DNA of 64,000 bases from Viscum album (taxonomy: Eukaryota; Streptophyta; Magnoliopsida; Santalales; Viscaceae): positions 1,019,669,343 to 1,019,733,342 of the forward strand of contig OY728159.1 in NCBI GenBank assembly GCA_963277665.1, in the 5' to 3' direction. A program made the translations under genes and the position numbers. This document shows, one piece after another, positions 1 through 12,432 of this stretch. The notes beneath the pieces are model-generated. The model searched no databases, was not told the DNA's origin, and saw only the letters and a program-made list of their open reading frames with translations. How positions within the stretch are numbered: the stretch's first letter is position 1; the number at the start of each line of letters is the position of its first letter.

Positions 1-1820
1 ATCTTCTTTGACGCATATTCAACTCCTTTTGTGTGAAAATATACTTTAAACTTTTATGATCAGTATAAATATCACACCTTTCACCATAAAGGTAATGCCT
101 CCAAATCTTTAATGCAAAGATTACCGCAGCCAACTCCAAATCATGTGTTGGGTAATTTTGCTCATGTATTTTCAACTGTCGTGAGGCATAAGCTATCACC
201 ATATCATTTTGCATAAGAACACACCCCAATCCCTTCTTGGATGCATCACTGTAGATCACAAACCTTTCTCCACTACAAGGCAGTGTGAGCACAGGTGCAC
301 TGGATAACCTTCTTTTCAACTCCTTGAAATTCTCTTCACATTCCTCTGTCCAAACAAACTTAACTCCTTTCCGAGTCAACTTGGTGAGTGGATTAGATAA
401 TCGTGAAAAATCCTTTACAAAACATCGATAATGTCCAGCCAAACCAAGAAAACTTCAGATCTCAGTTACTGTTGTTGGTCTTGACCATCTTTCGATAACC
501 TCTGTTTTTGCTGGATCCACATATATCCCCTCTTTTGAGATTATGTGACCCAAAAATGCAACTTTTTGAAGCCAAAATTCACACTTGGTAAATTTGGCAT
601 AAAGCTTCTCCTTTCTCAGGGTCTTCAATATAATTCTCAAGTGATCTTGATGCTCTTCCTTGCTCTTTGAATAGACAAGAATATCATCTATAAAGACTAC
701 CACAAATTGATCAAGATAGTCTCTAAAGACTCTATTCATTAGATCCATGAAGATAGCAGGGGCATTAGTAAGACCAAATGGCATCACTATAAATTCATAG
801 TGTCCATACCTTGTACGGAAATCCGTCTTTGGTATATCCTCCCTTTTGACCCTTAATTGATGATACCCTGAACGAAGATCAATCTTGGAAAAGTATTGAG
901 CTCCGCGTAGTTGGTCAAATTAGTCATCAATGCGTGGGAGAGGATATTTGTTCTTGATAGTGATCTTGTTAAGTTCTCGATAATCAATGCAGAGTCTCAT
1001 TGATCCATCTTTCTTCTTAACAAATAGAACAGGTGCTCCCCAAGGTGACGCACTAGGGCGTATGAATCCCTTATCAAGATTCTCTTGGAGTTGCTTCTTC
1101 AATTCCTGCAACTCAATTGGGGCCATTCTATAAGGTGTCTTTGAAATAGGCAAAGCACCCGGTACGAGTTCTATTGAAAACTCAACTTCACGATTTGGTG
1201 GAAGACCCGGTAATTCCTCCAGAAAGACATCATCAAACTCCCGTACAATGGGCATATTCTTAATCGTGAGTTTCTCACCAACCATTTGAGATAAATAACC
1301 ATCATTTAGTGGAATCAATACCCATAAGATGGAATAAATTTCCACTGGAAGGTTATGTTCATCCTTGCATTGATAGACGATCGTAGATTGATCTGGAATA
1401 TGAAATGTGACTTCCCTTCTTTGGAAATTGATATGAGCTCCATGTAGAGAAAGCCAATCCATGCCAAGAATCACATCAAATTCCACTAAAGGAAGTATCA
1501 CAAGATTTGCAGGAAGCACTTACCCACAAACTTCGATCGGAGAAGAATTATAAACTTTTGATGCGACTGTTGTGCCATTAGGTGTTGTCACAGCTAACTC
1601 AACATCTAATTGTTGAGGTAATACGGTGATACCCTTAGAAAAGTTTTCATAAATAAAAGAGTGGGTGGATCCAGAATCAAATAAAACATTTGCTACTTTA
1701 GAGTGGATGGTAAGTGTACCTTTCACCACTTCGTTATCGTACTCCACATCGCTGATAGAAATTGCATGTGACTTTCCTTTGTCTTTAGCCTTAAGATTTT
1801 TTTGACGTCGACCATCATCA
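1..1820 (-). pseudogene. gypsy A pol: protease, reverse transcriptase, RNase H start
   Basis: After the zinc knuckle the frame continues with an aspartic protease (NVLFDSGSTHSFI) and the conserved [11 protein letters not shown] block. The RT linker and RT follow: [17 protein letters not shown], and the catalytic FIDDILVYS. Translation below 454 continues into the RNase H domain, ending at [14 protein letters not shown] at the window edge. In-frame stops are TAA at 1520-1522, TAA at 920-922 (where the family usually has a leucine after IDD), and TGA at 455-457 (probably CGA to TGA). The product would be the replication polyprotein acting in cytoplasmic particles. It is not encodable here. Confidence 0.92.
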
Positions 1821-2848
1821 TCAACCCTTGGATTTGGGCATTGATTGGCATAATGCCCCATCTCCTTGCACTAGAAACATTGAAGTGTAGTAGGTTCATT
1901 CTGTGTATCCCTTCCTTTGTTTGCATCATTAGACATCTTCTTCCCATTATCGCGGCATTCAAATGCCCGATGACCTTCCTTTCCACATTTAAAACATTTA
2001 CTTGTACCTTTAAGACAACTCCCTCCATGTTTCTTTCCACACTTTGAGCATAAGGGAAAGCTCATCTTCTTTTCAGCGTGCTCTTTAGATTTTCCTTTGA
2101 ATTCCATCTTCCTCTTCTTATCAAACCCATGTGACTGATGGGTTACTCCAATCTCCATCTCGACTTTGAGAGCACATCGAACGATTTCCTCGTAGCTATT
2201 GAAGTCCCTTATGGCTAACGCCCTTTGAAGACTTGGTTTTAAGCCACTAAAGAATCGATCGATCTTACTCTCAGGTTGGATAATAATACCAGAAGCGTAC
2301 CTTGCAAGTCTTGTAAAATTTGCTTCATAGGTACCAACAGATTCATCATCCCTTTGCTTCAGTTCAAGAAACTCTTTCTTCATCTTTGTTCGGAGAATAC
2401 GATTGAAGTACTTATTAAAAAATAAGTTCTTGAACTCGTCCCATTCCATAGACTCAATTTCATCCCTTTGCCTCATATTCTTAATAAGATTACACCATTG
2501 ATCAGCATCTCCTTCCAAACGATACACTGCTAGGATGACTTTATCATGTTCAGAACATTGAAGAACTGAAAATATCTTTTCAGTAGTACTAATCCATTGT
2601 TCAGAAACTAATGGATCAGTAGACCCACTGAAAGAAGGTGGACGCTGCCTCATGAAGGATTCAACAGAATTTTTCTCCTTCCTTTGCTCGTTTGGAAGTC
2701 CTGCATGATTCATAGCTTGAGAAAGTTGTGTGAGCATGGCTACAAGATTTTGCATTCCAGCTCCCATATCGTTTGGTTGCTCAGGGGGACAATCATTGCA
2801 TTGCCCATCGCATTCCGTATTAACACAGTTCCTTCGGGTTCCGTCCAT
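1821..2848 (-). pseudogene. gypsy A gag (capsid and zinc-knuckle region), broken
   Basis: The frame opens at ATG 2848 and reads through a retrotransposon gag domain; typical features are PPSFSGSTDP, then WISTTEKIFSVLQCSE, EFKNLFFNKYF and VGTYEANFTRLARY. The capsid-like part is followed by a basic stretch and two CCHC zinc knuckles. The first is CFKCGKEGHRAFEC. The second spans a stop: CF, then TAG at 1871-1873, then CKEMGHYANQC. The stop sits where a glutamine codon is expected (CAG to TAG, a C-to-T change typical of methylated repeats). Gag packages element RNA. Without readthrough, this copy would yield gag lacking the last knuckle and all of pol. Confidence 0.9.
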
Positions 2849-3057
2849 TGACTAAAACCAAGAAGAATAGTGTGAGAAAAACTAATTATAATAGGAAAAC
2901 CACATAATCAAGAATAAAATTTCACACTTAAAGTCTTATCCTAGAGTATTCATGGCCATTTCTAAATCACTAAGATTGTGTTCTATGCTTAGACTTATCC
3001 TTAGGGTTCTTACTAAGGCTTTCACATCCTAGTTTCCAAAGGTTGACTATACCTTTC

Positions 3058-3068
3058 CTCTGATACCA
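3058..3068 (-). other. Primer binding site of gypsy A (tRNA-Met)
   Basis: The minus strand reads TGGTATCAGAG a few bases downstream of the LTR end (GGGTCA). This matches the 3' end of plant initiator tRNA-Met, the usual primer for minus-strand cDNA synthesis in plant LTR elements. It fixes the 5' LTR boundary and the element's orientation. Confidence 0.9.
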
Positions 3069-4669
3069 ACTATAATGACCCATACTTTACATACATTGTT
3101 AATACTTCAAAATTGAAGCACACTTATTACAACATATGACAAAACCACAAAGGACCGTATAGGTATAGTGTCTTTAGAAACTGGGAAACATAAACAACTG
3201 GTTCATAAATCTTCTACAGTGTCTCCCATTTATTTCATCATACCTAGGGTCCCTTTTAGCATATTATACTTAATATCCATCTTCCTGACCTGGGGAAAAG
3301 AAAACATAAAATGGTGAGCTCAAATGCTCAGCAAGGGAAAATAAAGGAAATAAAAATCATATCATATCTTTTGAAAATCATAACCTGCAAAAGAGATCAT
3401 AGTAACTTAACATGGAATAAATCATAGAAGTGAAAATGAGATCCCCATAATCATATCATGAAACTTGAAATCTTTGTGGCATGCACACATAATCATAGAA
3501 AATCATTTCTTGTTAGTCATGACTCATTGCCAAGACTATCTTAGTGGACAAAGTCCCTTTCTGAACCGAGCCACCCTCGTTCCAGTCCTGTTTCACTGAA
3601 CCGGTATAACCTACCGTTCCAGCCATGTCTATCTCATGAGATATAAAATCTTTACCCAATGCATTGGAGGGAGATATAGGTCCCACTCATCTTATAATGA
3701 ATCCTTTCTTATGTGTGCCACATAATCATAAACCATACATCATAGCGTAAACCATGTAATAAAAATGGGATTCTTAAACAACATGACATCATAAAACAAT
3801 TCATATAAGATAAAGGAATTCATAAAAATATTTCCATCACAACATAATCAAACCAATGTAATAATAGGGATAAAAACAGAACCCTTTTATTATCTTATAT
3901 GGAAAATAATTTTGATAAAATACTTGAACTCCATTCTTGAGGAAAATATCCTTTTTACTTCAAAAACATTTTTCCTTTCATAACATGTCATACGACTTTA
4001 AAATAAAAGAATTTGATTAAAAATAAACTTGAAAACTTGTAAAGGAATTTTCTTGGAAATAATGTTTTAAAAATCCATTCATGCCGTATAAGTTAAAAAA
4101 AACATTCTTCGTACTTTTGTCGGAAAAGTCAAAAAGCACCTCGTACGAAAAAAGACAAAAGATTTTTTTCATGCATATTACTAAAAACTCACCAAAGGGT
4201 AAAAATGGATTTAAAAAATTGTAGGTGGATGGAAATAATATTACATATTGATGAAACATGGATGTGGATGATAAAATACACCCCAGTAAATACTTACGAA
4301 TAAACAATCTCAGATAAAAATGAGATTGTGATATTTCCCTTACCTTAGGTCCGATTTTCTTTGTACGTGTCCGAAGCTCCTATATAATGGTTTAAATAAT
4401 GTTATTGACTTATTACATAATCATACATATTGATATGATATCATATATGGTCATATTCTTAGCTTCTTGTTAGTAATATTTCATTGTTACTTGTTACTCG
4501 GGTCTTTATTGCCTTTTGTTCTTATGCGTGTTTTGCCGAATAAATTCTTATTCTTCTTTTAAGGTTATAGATACCTTATATCCAGAATGGTATTAGTGTA
4601 ACATATATCATATTTATTCATTCAATTCATTTATATAATTACTATGTAATTATGATCATGTAGAACGAG

Positions 4670-4915
4670 TCGCATCACATCGTGGAGACGGTATTCCGTA
4701 CGTACGCACGAGTGATGATATCGTTCCTATGATCATGGAATTTTATTTGAGTATATATATATATATATATTATTTCAGTATCAATATTAATTTATAATAA
4801 TCATAAATAGTTACTCATTACACCATTATACCCATCCTTGTAAGGTGGTGGTGGAAAATAGATTACACCACGGCGTGGAGACGGTATTCCGTACGTACGC
4901 ACGCGCGGTGATTTC
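4670..4915 (-). repeat. Two CG-rich stem-loop modules in LTR A
   Basis: On the minus strand each module reads stem, then CGTACGTACGGAATACCGTC plus TC, then the complementary stem. The modules sit at about 4909-4873 and 4711-4675. Stem arms differ (CATCACTCGTG with CACGATGTGATG; CACCGCGCGTG with CACGCCGTGGTG) while the loop is identical. They lie downstream of the TATA box, so they should be transcribed. Function unknown. Confidence 0.7.
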
Positions 4916-5245
4916 ATTTTTCCGTAGGATGGATAGAAGGTGAATTAGGGTTGTTTCATATTTATAATAACATATAAGTATGTAAGTAATACTGATGTTA
5001 TTACTTTATAATGAAACAACTAAAGAAGAAGAAGTTGAAGAAGAAAGAAATTGAAAAGATCGGTAATGGATATTACCTCTTCTTTGGAACGCCTCTTTGA
5101 ATCCTCCACTTAGGGAACTAAGATTAGTCTTTGAAGAAGACCAGGACCTCAAGGATTATTCTAGGGAAGTGGAGAGGAGAAAATGGCAGGGGTTGTCCGA
5201 GCTTGAGTGCTCAAATTGGTGTGAGGAGGAGGGGGAGGAGGTGCC

Positions 5246-5253
5246 CTTTTATA
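5246..5253 (-). promoter_or_regulatory. TATA box in the gypsy A LTR
   Basis: TATAAAAG on the minus strand within CCCTTATAAAAGGGCAC. The same context occurs in LTR F at 62347-62354. The match between two copies supports this as the RNA polymerase II promoter. It puts U3 at about 6682-5250 and R/U5 at about 5220-3076. Confidence 0.75.
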
Positions 5254-6682
5254 AGGGAGGAGAGGGGCACCTTAGGAATATCTCAAAATATTATTTTATA
5301 TTAAAGTCAAAATCGGTTTATAATGGTTCCAAAGGGTCTTATTTCGAAGCTAAAGTGGGTATGGGTCGAAATAATATCAACCAATAGGATTTAGACAAGT
5401 TTAGGGTATTATTTTAACCTTATCAATTAGATTTAACTCTAAGTTAAATAATTTAACTTTTACCATGTCTTTTTGTTTTCTTTCACTATATGGTTAATAC
5501 ACTTACTATAACATGCCAAACGAACCCCAAATTGTTTATATATATATCATTATCTAAGTCATTTGGCCAAACCTTAGATTTTTAGGAATAAAATAACAAT
5601 TAATAATATAATATTTGATTTAAAAACTATTTTGTGTCAATTTTGACACTATTTGATATATGATTTTTGTGAAAGTCATAACAGAATTATATGTTCGAAC
5701 CTAGTTGATTAAATCAACACTAATATATCATAGTAACTTAGAAAATTATTGGAATTCATAAAAAGTCTCAAATTACATTTATTTTGGTGTTTATAACATC
5801 AATTATGTCAATATTTTATTAATAAGATAATTACTGCATCATCATTGTGTCATAAATAAATTAAATTATTTAATGTCTAAAAATTATAAATAAAATACCA
5901 TTATGTAGGAAATCTTTTTAGATTTCTAATGAATATTTATAGTCGAAGTTATCTTATGTATAACCCCATATTAAAAATTATTTACTTATTAAACTTTGAT
6001 TTTAACTATTTTAACCCTTCTTTAAATAAATTAATAATAAATGTCCTAATCTAACCCAAGTGGGCCTAAATGGTCATATTTTATTCCTAAGTTTGTTTTT
6101 GGTCGAATTACACTTATCCAATAGAATTAGGACATGTGTTAGGGTAATAGTAATATCATATTTACCCTTAGTTACCCTATTTACTATTAATCGCGGTAAA
6201 AAAAGTAAAAAGTTACTATTCACCAAAAAATTATTTTTATCTCATTGAACCACATTTTACTTACTGATATCAACCGTGTCTGTCGGATTTTCGAAATTCC
6301 ATTCACAGAAGTGGTAAAATTAAGTTTTATGCAAAATTCAGTTTTTAACCTACCACTTAGTGGTTTCACTATTCATCAAAAATTGAAAGTTTTTAGAAAA
6401 ATACCAAAATTTCACCCTAGGCTAATTTCGGTATTCCGAATCCAAAAATGAAGTCCATTTTGAAAAATAAAATTTATAAAATTTCAAAAAGTGGTTATTA
6501 CTATTCATAACGGCTAGTTTTAATAATATTTTAATAGCATATCGTTGTTTAGTGAAACTCGGTATTGCGTACGACGCAAGCTATCGAGGAAGGTCGCGAT
6601 TGCGTGTAAAGTAAGCCAAGCAAGTGTGTAGTGAAAGATTCCTTTGAACAAAATATTACTCATAAAAATCTCGGGTGTTACA

Positions 6683-7130
6683 AAAAAGTTATTAACTTAA
6701 TTAAGTTTAATTATTTAATATTATTATTATTATTATTATTAATTTATTAAGTTTATAATTTTTACTTAGATTATTAAAATTATAATCTAACATCATAAGT
6801 AATTAAGTAATTAATTATTTTAAAATTAGATTGAATTAAAATTTTTTATTTTATTAAATCTATTCTAATAATTATAATTACTTACTATGCAAAATTAAAT
6901 TATATTTAAAGTATTTATTTATTTTAATTTTATTTATAAGTTTAGCATTTAAATTTAATAATTTAATTAATTAATTAGTTGTATATTTTATTTTATTATT
7001 ATTAATTTTTTTATATTATTATTAGTTTTATATTTTTATTTAATTTAATTTATTATCAACATTTTATATTTTCATTTTTATTTTATATTTATTATAATAA
7101 TAATTATTTTGTAATTAATTTTTTTATTTC
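6683..7130. other. AT-rich spacer
   Basis: Almost pure A/T with an ATT microsatellite near 6720-6740. No coding potential or recognisable element end was seen other than the LTR A boundary at 6682. Confidence 0.6.
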
Positions 7131-8470
7131 ACCCCATCTTCTTTACTGCGCTGAAAAAAGGGTGCCTCTTCTTCCTCCTAAAATCCAGTAGTGGCGCGAC
7201 CTCTTGGTTCGCCCGGTCCAGCTCTAGTTCACGACGCAACAATCTCCTCCAAGCACATCGGTTCCTTGGCCTGGACTCCTCCTCCTAAAACCTCTGCGGT
7301 AGTGGTGCAACACCTTCTCAACACGGTGACCCTTGCTTTGGGAGATGTCTCCGGGTTCGGTCAGAACAGTGGATCTGGTAAACGTCGCGACTCGACTCGG
7401 CAGTCCTGGTGACATCACTTAAGTCAGCATCGGAGAATTGTGAATGGTCGTGGTGGCGGGCAGCAACTCGGAAGACCACGATTCCTCCCAACTTCAAATC
7501 TGTGGATGATAGGCATACTTCGGCAGCATTGAGCATCAGCAGGTGGTTTGGATCTGTGGTTCTCCTCGACTAGGTGTGTAAAGTCTCCGGAGCGGCAGAC
7601 TGTCCTCCATAGTGGAAGCAACGTGGCCTTCCCCTAACGTCGTCTTCCAACTCATCCCTTCGGTGTCCCTGCTATGGTTTCGGTTCTATGGTTGAATCTC
7701 TGGTTGGTTTTGACACTGGTTATGGAAAAGTTTCCTTAATTGGGTCTTGTTTGGAAATTTGGTCCGAGTCTAAAATGATGAGGTGTTGTGGTGAAAGAAT
7801 TGAGAAGTAGTGTTGGTGAAATGGGTTGAAATGGTGATTCAATGAACAATAGATGGGGAGCAACAAGATGCGGTGGAAAGAGTTGCGATATTGAGGAGAA
7901 GAAACGATCTCACAGAAGAGAGGCGATGTGAGATAAACGGTGCCAGGAGATTCATGGTGGCAAGAGAAATGAAGCGATGACAAATAAGAGGAAGAGAAAT
8001 AGTACCAAATTTGTTGTCGAATAATGGAGAAAGAAGAAACGGTGGAAGTGGGAGAATTGGGGTGGCTGAGGTGCGGTGCCACATGGATGAGAATAAAACG
8101 GTGCTGAGGCAGAGGAACAGTGGAACCAGTGTAGAGAGCAGTGCGACGGTAAGGTAGAAACTACGAATGAAACTTGTTGTGGCAGAATGACGGTGCAATT
8201 GTTTCAAGAAAAACAGTGCCTAAAAGGAAAGAGTTTCAATGCTTAATGTGGCACCGTAAAGGGAATGCGAATGCAGGTGTGATGTCATGGCATGATGGTG
8301 GATGAGGTTGTTGTGGCACTATAAGGGAATCAGTGCCACACCAAAGAGCAGGGAATGGTGTGATATAGGAGCGTGGTAGAAACGGTTCCACCATTTCCAA
8401 AACGGCGGCACAACAAAGGATGGAAATGGTGCCACCGTGAAATAGCATCCTGTGCAACAATAACATAAAA
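7131..8470. other. GC-richer island without convincing coding
   Basis: The island is flanked on both sides by AT-rich DNA. It contains many short overlapping frames on both strands, rich in Ser, His, Leu or Arg, none resembling a known family. A GC-rich block next to AT-rich sequence resembles the U3 layout of the element D LTRs (18680-19170, 24660-25130). An old LTR fragment is therefore possible, but no shared sequence was recognised. Confidence 0.4.
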
Positions 8471-10349
8471 CAAAAATAGAGGTTAATAAATAAAAAACAC
8501 TAGATTTAAATTAAACAAAAATATAACAAAATTGAATTATTTAAAATAGTCACTTAACAGATTAAATTGATTAAAGTAGGAAGTCAATAATTTTGTTATT
8601 GAATAATTAAGATAATTAAAGACTTTAAATTAAGAAGATTAAATAAAAGTAGTAAGTTAAAAAAACTAAACTTATGATTCATGAACTGTTAAAAGGCTAC
8701 TATTAATTAAACTATGTTATTTTAATTAATAAATATTTAATACATGAGATGTTAAATTAACAACTACATTATTTATGTGAAAAAAGAAGGATTAATTAAT
8801 TAATTTATAAAAGGTTAAATAACTAAATAAGAAGACTAAAACCACTAAATAAATAAAAATTTATAAATCAATAAAAAATAAGTAAAACATAAATTTACTA
8901 TTTTAAAGATTTAAATACATGATTAATTATAAAAATTGATTTATTTACAAATTTTATTATAAAAATATAAATGTACATAAATTTATCAAAAAGTGAGAAA
9001 TTAAATATTAAATTATTAAAAATTAAATAAAAAAATGTGGCAAAAAATATAAAAATAAGGCCACATCCTTTTCCTATATTTTTTTATCTAGAGGTGAGGC
9101 ACAATAATCAACGTTTTGGTTTTATTACAATATTTTTAGTTACAAAAATCCAAAAAATAATCAGTCAAGTCAAATGAACTCATCAAGTGTGGTAATTGAG
9201 GATAGGCATGCTCTTAGAGGTAATTAGAGGACTTGGCGGTGCTCGAGGTGGTACCGACAACAAGGATGTAGGACATGTGGCATAACTTAGGCATGTACTG
9301 TAATTGAAGAAATATACAAAATTTATAAATGTATATATATTTTAAAGACATATGAGCATAATTATGAGCCCTAGATCATTATATATACATGTGGCATAAC
9401 TTATACATGTGTCATAGAAAATGCCGCTCATACATAATCATAGAAAATCATAGCATATGTCAAGTTTATCTATAAATACCGTCATAACATAGTGGATCAA
9501 GAACCAATACCTATTTCTCATAGTTTATTTATCACCATAATCATTTCCTATAGTGGAAAGAGCATAAAAAATCCGTTCCCATAATCTATCAATCATCAAA
9601 ACTCACTTCCCATTGTGGATCGAGCATCACAACTTGTTTCCCATAATTATATATCACTTTATAAAAACAACCCACATAAAAAATGGGATACATAACTTTT
9701 TCCAATGTCATCAAGAATGAGATCATTTGATACCAAAATCACAATTTCCTAGAAGAATTGTAATACATTATAATTTATATGAATAAATCATGAATAAAAA
9801 CTCCTTAGGAGATATATCCTTCAGATATAGAGGGGAAAACTGGATTTAAATCCTAAAAAAAGTTTTCATAAAACATTTTGAACATTTTCATAAAAAGACA
9901 ACATTATGAGTAACTTTAAAAATCATTTTTGAGATCATGATGAGAAGAAATATATAGAACTTATAAATGTATATATATTTTAAAGGAAATATATATAATT
10001 TATAAAATTATATAAATTTATAAAACTATATAAAAGTACATATTTGTTATAAAAGTATACATAATATATAGAAGTATATAGTTGTACAAATTTATAAAAG
10101 TATAAAGTTATAACACATAAAAGTAAAATTTATGAATGTATAAAAGTATAATAATTTATAACTAATAAAACTATAATTTTATATTAATTTAAAAATCTAG
10201 AAAACTATAAAAGTGTATATAATTAATAAATTTTTATATTTAAGCTATATATTTATAATACGATATACTATAAAATATATAAGTGTATGAATTAATATAA
10301 AATTGATAGGTGGCTCTTCTTCCATTGAGCTAGAAACCGAAGTTGGTTA
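8471..10349. other. AT-rich spacer with a possible degenerate gypsy LTR
   Basis: 8471-9060 and 9900-10300 are A/T-rich with no genes. About 9400-9900 carries phrases such as ATAATCATAGAAAATCAT and a loose repeat of about 75 bp (near 9505-9660) that recall the U5 part of LTR A around 3480-3950. This suggests a very old minus-strand gypsy LTR. Its edges cannot be placed. Confidence 0.35.
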
Positions 10350-10666
10350 TGTTGGCAATACAAGCCCAGAAAAATAGAGGAATAAAAATGGAACAATAAA
10401 CACAACAAGGCTTTCAAGATTTTTTGAATTGCACATACTAACTTGAACGGATTACATTTGAACCATATTTATAGGCTATTAAAATTACATCACAATGGAC
10501 ACCACATAACATTTAAAGGAGGAACAAAAAAACAAAGCAATTAAATGATTGAATTGGAATTAAACAAATGCATTGATAAATGAAGAGCCACATAGGAAAT
10601 AGGCACCTCATGGGGAAGACCCGGAACCCAACGGATAACATTTATTTTGGTTTGCAATTTAAAACA
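10350..10666 (-). repeat. 3' LTR of copia B
   Basis: A 317-bp repeat matching 14797-15110 with scattered differences. It contains a TATA-like CCTATAAATATGG on the minus strand near 10467-10479. Directly inside it, the minus strand reads GGTTTGAAGGGGAG (10667-10680), a polypurine tract that would prime plus-strand synthesis. Confidence 0.9.
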
Positions 10667-10673
10667 CTCCCCT

Positions 10674-12110
10674 TCAAACCAAAACTGACTTCATTCCGAG
10701 CATCATTCTAAGCCGTTGGAATACATCTTTTGGTAGTGCCTTTATGAAAATATCTGCCACATGTTCCGTAGTATGACAATATTCCAATATTATCATTTTC
10801 TGTTTCACATGATCCCTGATAAAATGAAAACGAGTATCAATGTGTTTGCTTCTTCCATGCTTCACCGGATTTTTGGCTAGTTCAATAGCCGACTTGTTAT
10901 CCACATATATCTCCATGGATCCGTCCTGTGGATGTTTCATCTTCTTCAACAAATTTCTCAACCATATTCCCTCACAAGCAGTAGAGGATGTTGCCACGTA
11001 CTCTACTTCACATGTGGATAGGGAAACCACACTCTTCTTCCTTTAATTTCAAGTGAAAGCAGTAGATCTAAGAAAAAAATACATACCCATTAGTGCTCTT
11101 TCTTTCATGTTGGTCACCTCCCCAATCACTGTATGAGTATCCATACAACTTTGCTTCTTCATTGTATGGATAAAAGAGGCCAAAATCCACCATTCCTTTA
11201 ACGTATTTAAGGATATGTTTTGTTACTAGCCAGTGTGACTCTTTCTGAGCTTCCATATAACTGCTTAGAAGCCCAAAACTATAGACAATATCAGGCCATG
11301 TGATGGTGAGATACCTCAGGCTTCCAATCAGACTCTTGAACAGAGTCGAGTCAACACTTCTTCATTCTCTATCTTTTATCAGTTTTAAGCTCATTGCCAC
11401 ATATGTGTTTACAACATTGCAATTGGCCATCTTGAATTTTTCAAGAAACTCCTTAACATACCTCTTCTGAGATATATAGATGTCGTCATGTTTTTGGTTT
11501 ACCTCTATGCCCAGAAAAAAGGACATGAGACCCCCATCGGTCATCTCGAACTCCTTGAACATGGCCTCCTTGAAATCATCGAACATCAGTCGAATATTCC
11601 CTGTAAATAACAAATCATCCACATACAATCATGCAATAAGTATATCCCCTCAATCATTCTTCTTGATGTAAACTGCATGCTCATATGCACATTGGGAGAA
11701 ATCGTTGTCTCGAAGATAGCTGTCGATTCATGCATTCCAAGAACGAGGATCCTGCTTCAACCCATAAAGAGATTTCTTCAGTCGATACACTTCGTTTTCC
11801 TCTCCTTGCATAAAAAAGCCTTCAGGCTGGTCAACATAGACCTCTTCCTCCAGAATTCCATTTAGGAACACATACATCGCATCGAGTTGGTAGATCAACC
11901 AACTATGATGGACAACAAGGGATATAATCATCCTTACAGTGTCAAGGTGAGAAAAAGGAGAAAAGACTTCTTCGTTGTCCACCCCTTCTTCGTAGTCCAC
12001 CTCATATTTCTATTTGTACCCCTTTTCTACGAGCCTTTCCTTGTATCGATCGAACTCGCCATCAACATTTCACTTTATTTTGTACACCCATTTGACACTA
12101 ATGTGCTTCT
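10674..12110 (-). pseudogene. copia B reverse transcriptase and RNase H
   Basis: RT blocks are seen in order: SHLDTVRMIISL, QLDAMYVFLNGILEEEVYV, RLKKSLYGLKQ, and the catalytic LYVDDLLFTGN near 11620. Then come FFLGIEV and the RNase H linkage (YSDWGGDQHERKSTNGYVF). The last segment ends with CEVEYVATSSTACEGIWL and YVDNKSAIELAKNPVKHGRS KHIDTRFHFIRDHV, the classic copia RNase H end. Stops lie at about 11728, 11362 and 11068, plus a frame change near 11030-11068. It lies next to the polypurine tract and 3' LTR, as expected. Confidence 0.92.
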
Positions 12111-12432
12111 GGATTTTTGGGAGTGTAGTCAGCTCCCATGTTTCATTTCTCTCTATGCCACGAATTTCTTCTTCCATAGCCATTCTCCAACATTATCCCC
12201 TCATGGATTCCTAAAACGTCGGAGACTCATGATCTGCATACAAGAAAAAAATATTTACCTCTTCGGTCTTCTCATAAATATCACTCAGATTTTTCATCTT
12301 CATAGGAGCCATAGGAGAGGATGAGCTGGCCAGATTTTGATTTGTTGGAGTGCTTTTAGGAGTGATAAAATGGAATCCATAACTTCTTCCAATTGATGAT
12401 GCGCCCGAGGAAGATGTTGTGGGTGTTTTCTC

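Larger units (their letters stand above)
1..6682 (-). mobile_element. Ty3/gypsy LTR retrotransposon A, 5' part
   Basis: Read on the minus strand, the element begins with a long LTR (6682 to 3076). A primer binding site matching plant initiator tRNA-Met follows, then a gag start at 2848, gag, protease, reverse transcriptase and the start of RNase H, where the window ends. The order gag-PR-RT-RH is that of Ty3/gypsy elements. Integrase and the 3' LTR would lie left of base 1. Four in-frame stops break gag-pol, so this copy cannot encode its polyprotein. The LTR is clearly related to LTR F at 60501-64000, which points the opposite way. Confidence 0.93.
3076..6682 (-). repeat. 5' LTR of gypsy A (about 3.6 kb)
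   Basis: The LTR begins TGTAACACCCGAG at 6682 and ends GGGTCA at 3076, just before the PBS. It is unusually long. It holds a TATA box at 5253-5246, two CG-rich stem-loop modules (4915-4670), a small sense reading frame (4307-4017) and an antisense one (6060-6248). All have counterparts in LTR F. The small frames are probably shadows of LTR similarity, and I do not claim they are genes. The 3' LTR lies outside the window, so age cannot be judged from LTR divergence. Confidence 0.88.

Noticed and set aside
4670..4915. Hammerhead ribozyme as in retrozymes
   Set aside because: The CTGATGA and GAAA core elements are not present around the stems.
6060..6248. Antisense frame in LTR A with a counterpart at 61174-61533
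   Set aside because: Runs opposite to the LTR promoter. Similarity is explained by LTR homology, and no protein family was recognised.
7191..8466. Short frames on both strands of the GC-richer island
   Set aside because: Mutually overlapping, low-complexity, and without recognisable domains.
11887..12324. Long plus-strand frame over the copia B RT linker
   Set aside because: It is a shadow of the minus-strand copia pol region.
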